From: Candidatus Pelagibacter sp.
GTDB taxonomy: Bacteria; Pseudomonadota; Alphaproteobacteria; Pelagibacterales; Pelagibacteraceae
Direction: 5' to 3'
Assembly: GCA_002692325.1 (NCBI GenBank)
Contig: NZJU01000023.1
Coordinates: forward strand, 7,330 to 17,415
Length of the DNA: 10,086 nucleotides
This document shows positions 7,625-10,086 of the stretch, in pieces (positions within the stretch are counted from its first letter, which is position 1; each line of letters opens with the position of its first letter). Made by a program: the position numbers and the translations under genes. The notes under the pieces were generated by a model that saw nothing but the letters and a program-made list of their open reading frames with translations, was not told the origin of the DNA and searched no databases.

Positions 7625-8081
7625 ATTCTTCTTTATACTATATCTTTTTTTAACAATTTTTATAACTCAGAAATTGTATGCTGAGAATCTAAATATTAAA
7701 TCAAAAAAAATTCAAATCAATGAAAAAACAGGCATTACAATCTTTAATGAAAATGTTGAGGCGTTTGATGAGAATGAAAACTACATTTCGGGAAATTATG
7801 GTGAATACAACAAAAAAAAAGAAATCTTGAGTCTTGCTGGAAAAGTTAAACTTAAAACGAAAGAGGGTTATCAAATTACAACTGAGAATATTTTAGTTGA
7901 TAATTTAGCGGGTATTATACAGTCAAATGAAAAATCTGTGCTTACCGACCTGGAGGGTAATAAAATTAAAGTTGAAATGTTCAGATATAATAGAGACAAT
8001 AATATTTTTTCATCTATTGGAGAAATTACTGTTAATGACAAAAATGGAAATAAATATAAATTTTCAGAAATTTATGTTGAT

Positions 8082-8084
8082 TAA
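8082..8084 (+). other. In-frame TAA interrupting lptD (codon 157)
   Basis: The codons around it read gtt gat TAA aaa aat aaa aaa att gta ggt. A single T-to-A change at 8082 would give lysine and restore the frame. TAA is also the normal terminator of purM, purN, lptF, lptG and lptD itself here, so it is not recoded. The site sits at the edge of two 7-A runs, a context prone to polymerase and base-calling errors. Confidence 0.9.
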
Positions 8085-9254
8085 AAAAATAAAAAAATTG
8101 TAGGTTCTGATTTAAGAGCATTTTTTAATCCAAAGTCATTCGGTGAAAACATTGAGGGTGATCCTAGAATATTTAGTAATAGCCTTTCAATAAGTAAAAA
8201 TAAAAGTGAAATGGGTAAAGGTATTTTCACATATTGTAAATTTGATAATGATAAGGATTGTCCTGCATGGTCTATACAAGCAAACAAAATTGAACATAAT
8301 AAATCAAAAAAAACAATAATTTACGATAAAGCAGTTTTAAAAATATACGATTTCCCTATTTTTTATTTTCCTAAATTTTTTCATCCAGACCCTTCGGTAA
8401 AAAGACAAAGTGGATTTTTGGCCCCAACACTTATAGATAGCTCTAATCTGGGAACTGGTGTTGTAACTCCATATTTTATAAATTTAGGGATAAATAAAGA
8501 TATTACATTAACACCTAAACTTTACTATGACGAGCATCCGTTATTACAGGCTGAGTTTAGGCAAGCTTTCAAAGATTCTTTCTTAATTGTTGATACTAGT
8601 TATACCGAGGGATATAAAAACTCAACTTCACTTAAAGAGGCGGGATCCAAAAATCATTTTTTTTCAAAATTAAATTATGATTTTATAGATACTGATACTA
8701 AAAAAAGTAATTTTATTCTCAATATTCAAAAAGTTTCGCATAGCACTTTTTTAAAAGTATACGACTTAAGTTCAGCTTTGTTTGAAAAAGAGATAGATAC
8801 TGTTGAAAATTCATTATCTTTTAACTACGAGGATGACGATTCATCATTAGATTTTATGATGGCAAGATTTGAAAAATTGTCAGTATTAGATAATTCTAGA
8901 TTTGAATATTTATCACCCTCTATGACTTTCAGTAGAGATCTTGATTATTTTGAAGAATATGGGAATGTTAATTTTACCTCAAACTTTAAACTAAGAAATT
9001 ATGAAGTAGATAAACACACTCAACTATTTGTTAACGATTTTAGCTTTAATTCTTTAAAATGGGTGAATCAATTAGGGTTTAACAGTCAGCTTAAATCTAC
9101 AGTAAAAAATGTAAATTATAGCACTAAAAATGCTCTTGGTTTTAATAATGATAAAACGAGGTCAGAGTTACATGGTGCAATTGGATATCTTGGAGAGATA
9201 CCAATGCTTAAAAGAACACAAAATAAAAAATTAATTGAATATTTAACTCCAAAA

Positions 9255-9342
9255 TTTTTGTTAAGGTACTCTCCTAATGAAATGAGAGATTTAAAAAACA
9301 ATGTAAGGCTGACACCTTCGAATATTTTTAATATGGATAGAA
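9255..9342 (+). repeat. Inverted repeat, internal arm (within lptD)
   Basis: This 88-bp part of the lptD barrel region is matched without any difference by the reverse complement of 9999-10086. Here it is in proper coding context (the frame reads through as LptD), so this arm is the original copy. The arms are separated by 656 bp. Confidence 0.97.
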
Positions 9343-9955
9343 TTAATGAGTTAGATATCGTAGAAAGCGGTTTGAGCGCATCAATCGGTCTGACTTATGA
9401 AAAAAACACTGTTAATGAAAATAATAAGACAACAAATAAAGACTTCTCTGTTTCTTTAGGTCAAATAATTAATGAAAAAGAGGATAAAGATCGACCGACA
9501 CCTTTAGATCAACGTTTCTCTGACTTGGTAGGGGAAATATTGTGGGACCCGAGTTCTAAAATTAAATTAAAGTACAACTTTAATTTAGATCAAAATTATG
9601 AAACTTTTAATTATAATGAAATAAGTTCAAATTTTTTATATGGACCAACAACATTTAACATTAGCTTTTTGGAAGAGAGAGAAAATATGGGACAGCAAAG
9701 ATATTTTAAAACTGATTTAGATTATAGCATTAATGACTATAATAAACTGAATATTTCTACCAAAAGAAATTTACTTAAAGACTCTGCAGAGTTTTATAAT
9801 TTAAGTTATCAGTATGCAATTGACTGTTTTAAAGCCGGAGTTGTGTTTAGAAGAGAATTTTATAATGACAGAGATATAGAACCAGAGGACTCCTTAATGT
9901 TTAATTTTAGTATCATACCTTTAACCGATGTCAACTCCCCTAAATTTGAGTAATT

Positions 9956-9998
9956 ATGTTGGTTTATTTTAAAAGATTATCATTAGTTTTAATGATTT
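9956..9998 (+). CDS. surA: Probable start of surA, cut by a chimeric junction
   Basis: Starts 2 bp after the lptD stop with ATG and encodes MLVYFKRLSLVLMIF: a short basic start followed by a hydrophobic run, which looks like the beginning of a signal peptide. In alphaproteobacteria surA, the periplasmic peptidyl-prolyl isomerase and chaperone for outer-membrane proteins including LptD, commonly follows lptD, and this is the reason for the name. Only about 14-15 codons are genuine. The frame stays open to the window end, but from 9999 onward it reads inverted lptD sequence, so a predicted 43-residue fragment spanning the junction would be a spurious fusion. With so little sequence the identity rests on context alone. 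Confidence 0.4.
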
Positions 9999-10086
9999 TT
10001 CTATCCATATTAAAAATATTCGAAGGTGTCAGCCTTACATTGTTTTTTAAATCTCTCATTTCATTAGGAGAGTACCTTAACAAAAA
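9999..10086 (-). repeat. Inverted repeat, terminal arm (misplaced lptD copy)
   Basis: The last 88 bases of the window are an exact reverse complement of lptD 9255-9342: I checked each ten-base block, and the first mismatch is at 9998 versus 9343. The identity runs up to the window edge, so it may continue beyond. It replaces what should be surA. An exact, out-of-context inverted copy only 656 bp from its source points to a fold-back chimera or misassembly rather than to a biological repeat. Confidence 0.97.

Larger units (their letters stand above)
7614..9953 (+). pseudogene. lptD: LPS-assembly protein LptD, interrupted by an in-frame stop
   Basis: LptD is the outer-membrane barrel that inserts LPS into the outer leaflet. 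Read through, the frame is 779 codons, a normal length. A signal peptide comes first (residues 1-23, ending KLYA), then an LptA-like N-terminal jellyroll (about 25-200), then the LptD barrel domain (about 300-770). Landmarks: a Cys pair C208 and C216 ahead of W219; the family motif HPDPSVKRQSGFLAPT (257-272); and near the C-terminus the segment DCFKAGV with C738, followed by REFYNDRDIEPEDS. TAA at 8082-8084 replaces codon 157. Coding similarity continues at once in the same frame (KIVGSDLRAFFNP), with 42 sense codons before the next ATG at 8211. The break is thus one substitution or a base error, not a frameshift. The downstream part (8211-9953) alone would lack a signal peptide. The start overlaps lptG by 11 bp. 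Confidence 0.9.

Noticed and set aside
7614..8084. Reading the first lptD part as a stand-alone LptA-like protein (156 residues, signal peptide plus jellyroll).
   Set aside because: The size would fit LptA, but the jellyroll continues in the same frame straight after the stop, with no new start codon until 8211, and lptA normally sits with lptC/lptB. A broken lptD explains it better.
8082..8084. TAA recoded as a sense codon in this organism.
   Set aside because: TAA ends purM, purN, lptF, lptG, lptD and the DUF2066 gene at the expected protein lengths, so general reassignment is excluded.
9956..10086. A 43-codon open frame running to the window end, as a novel small protein.
   Set aside because: From 9999 onward it is exact antisense lptD sequence, so the frame is a product of the fold-back junction.
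1..10086. CRISPR array, transposon, prophage, toxin-antitoxin or a new defence system.
   Set aside because: I saw no spaced direct repeats, transposase, integrase or small paired unknown genes; all genes belong to conserved housekeeping families apart from the DUF2066 protein.

Overview
The window is a dense, strongly AT-rich stretch of an alphaproteobacterial chromosome. Gene content and order (aspS, hda, a DUF2066 protein, purM-purN, ndk, pepA, lptF-lptG-lptD, then the start of a probable surA) match a known alphaproteobacterial core neighbourhood. The compact, overlapping genes, Lys/Asn/Ile-rich proteins and tiny intergenic gaps suggest a streamlined marine lineage such as Pelagibacterales (SAR11) or a relative like HIMB59. 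That assignment rests on style and synteny, not on a database search.

Layout. Positions 1-1813 hold a leftward group: the DUF2066 protein, hda (replication-initiation control) and the first codons of aspS. Only 24 bp separate it from the rightward purM-purN pair (1838-3405; two steps of de novo purine synthesis). This meets a leftward pepA-ndk pair (3407-5264) tail to tail with a single base between them. A 132-bp divergent intergenic region (5265-5396), the only sizeable non-coding space, carries one plausible sigma70-type promoter for each direction. From 5397 to the end runs a rightward outer-membrane biogenesis operon: lptF and lptG (inner-membrane LPS exporter), lptD (outer-membrane LPS translocon) and the first codons of a probable surA, the periplasmic chaperone that helps assemble LptD. 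All these genes touch or overlap.

Two things do not fit a clean core region. First, lptD has an in-frame TAA at 8082-8084; LptD-like sequence continues in the same frame on both sides, so this is a nonsense change or a base error in a normally essential gene. Second, the last 88 bases (9999-10086) are an exact reverse complement of lptD positions 9255-9342. The sequence therefore folds back on itself about 43 bases into surA. That is what a fold-back amplification chimera or misassembly looks like, for example in a single-cell amplified genome, and everything after 9998 should be distrusted. I found no mobile element, CRISPR array, RNA gene or novel defence system.
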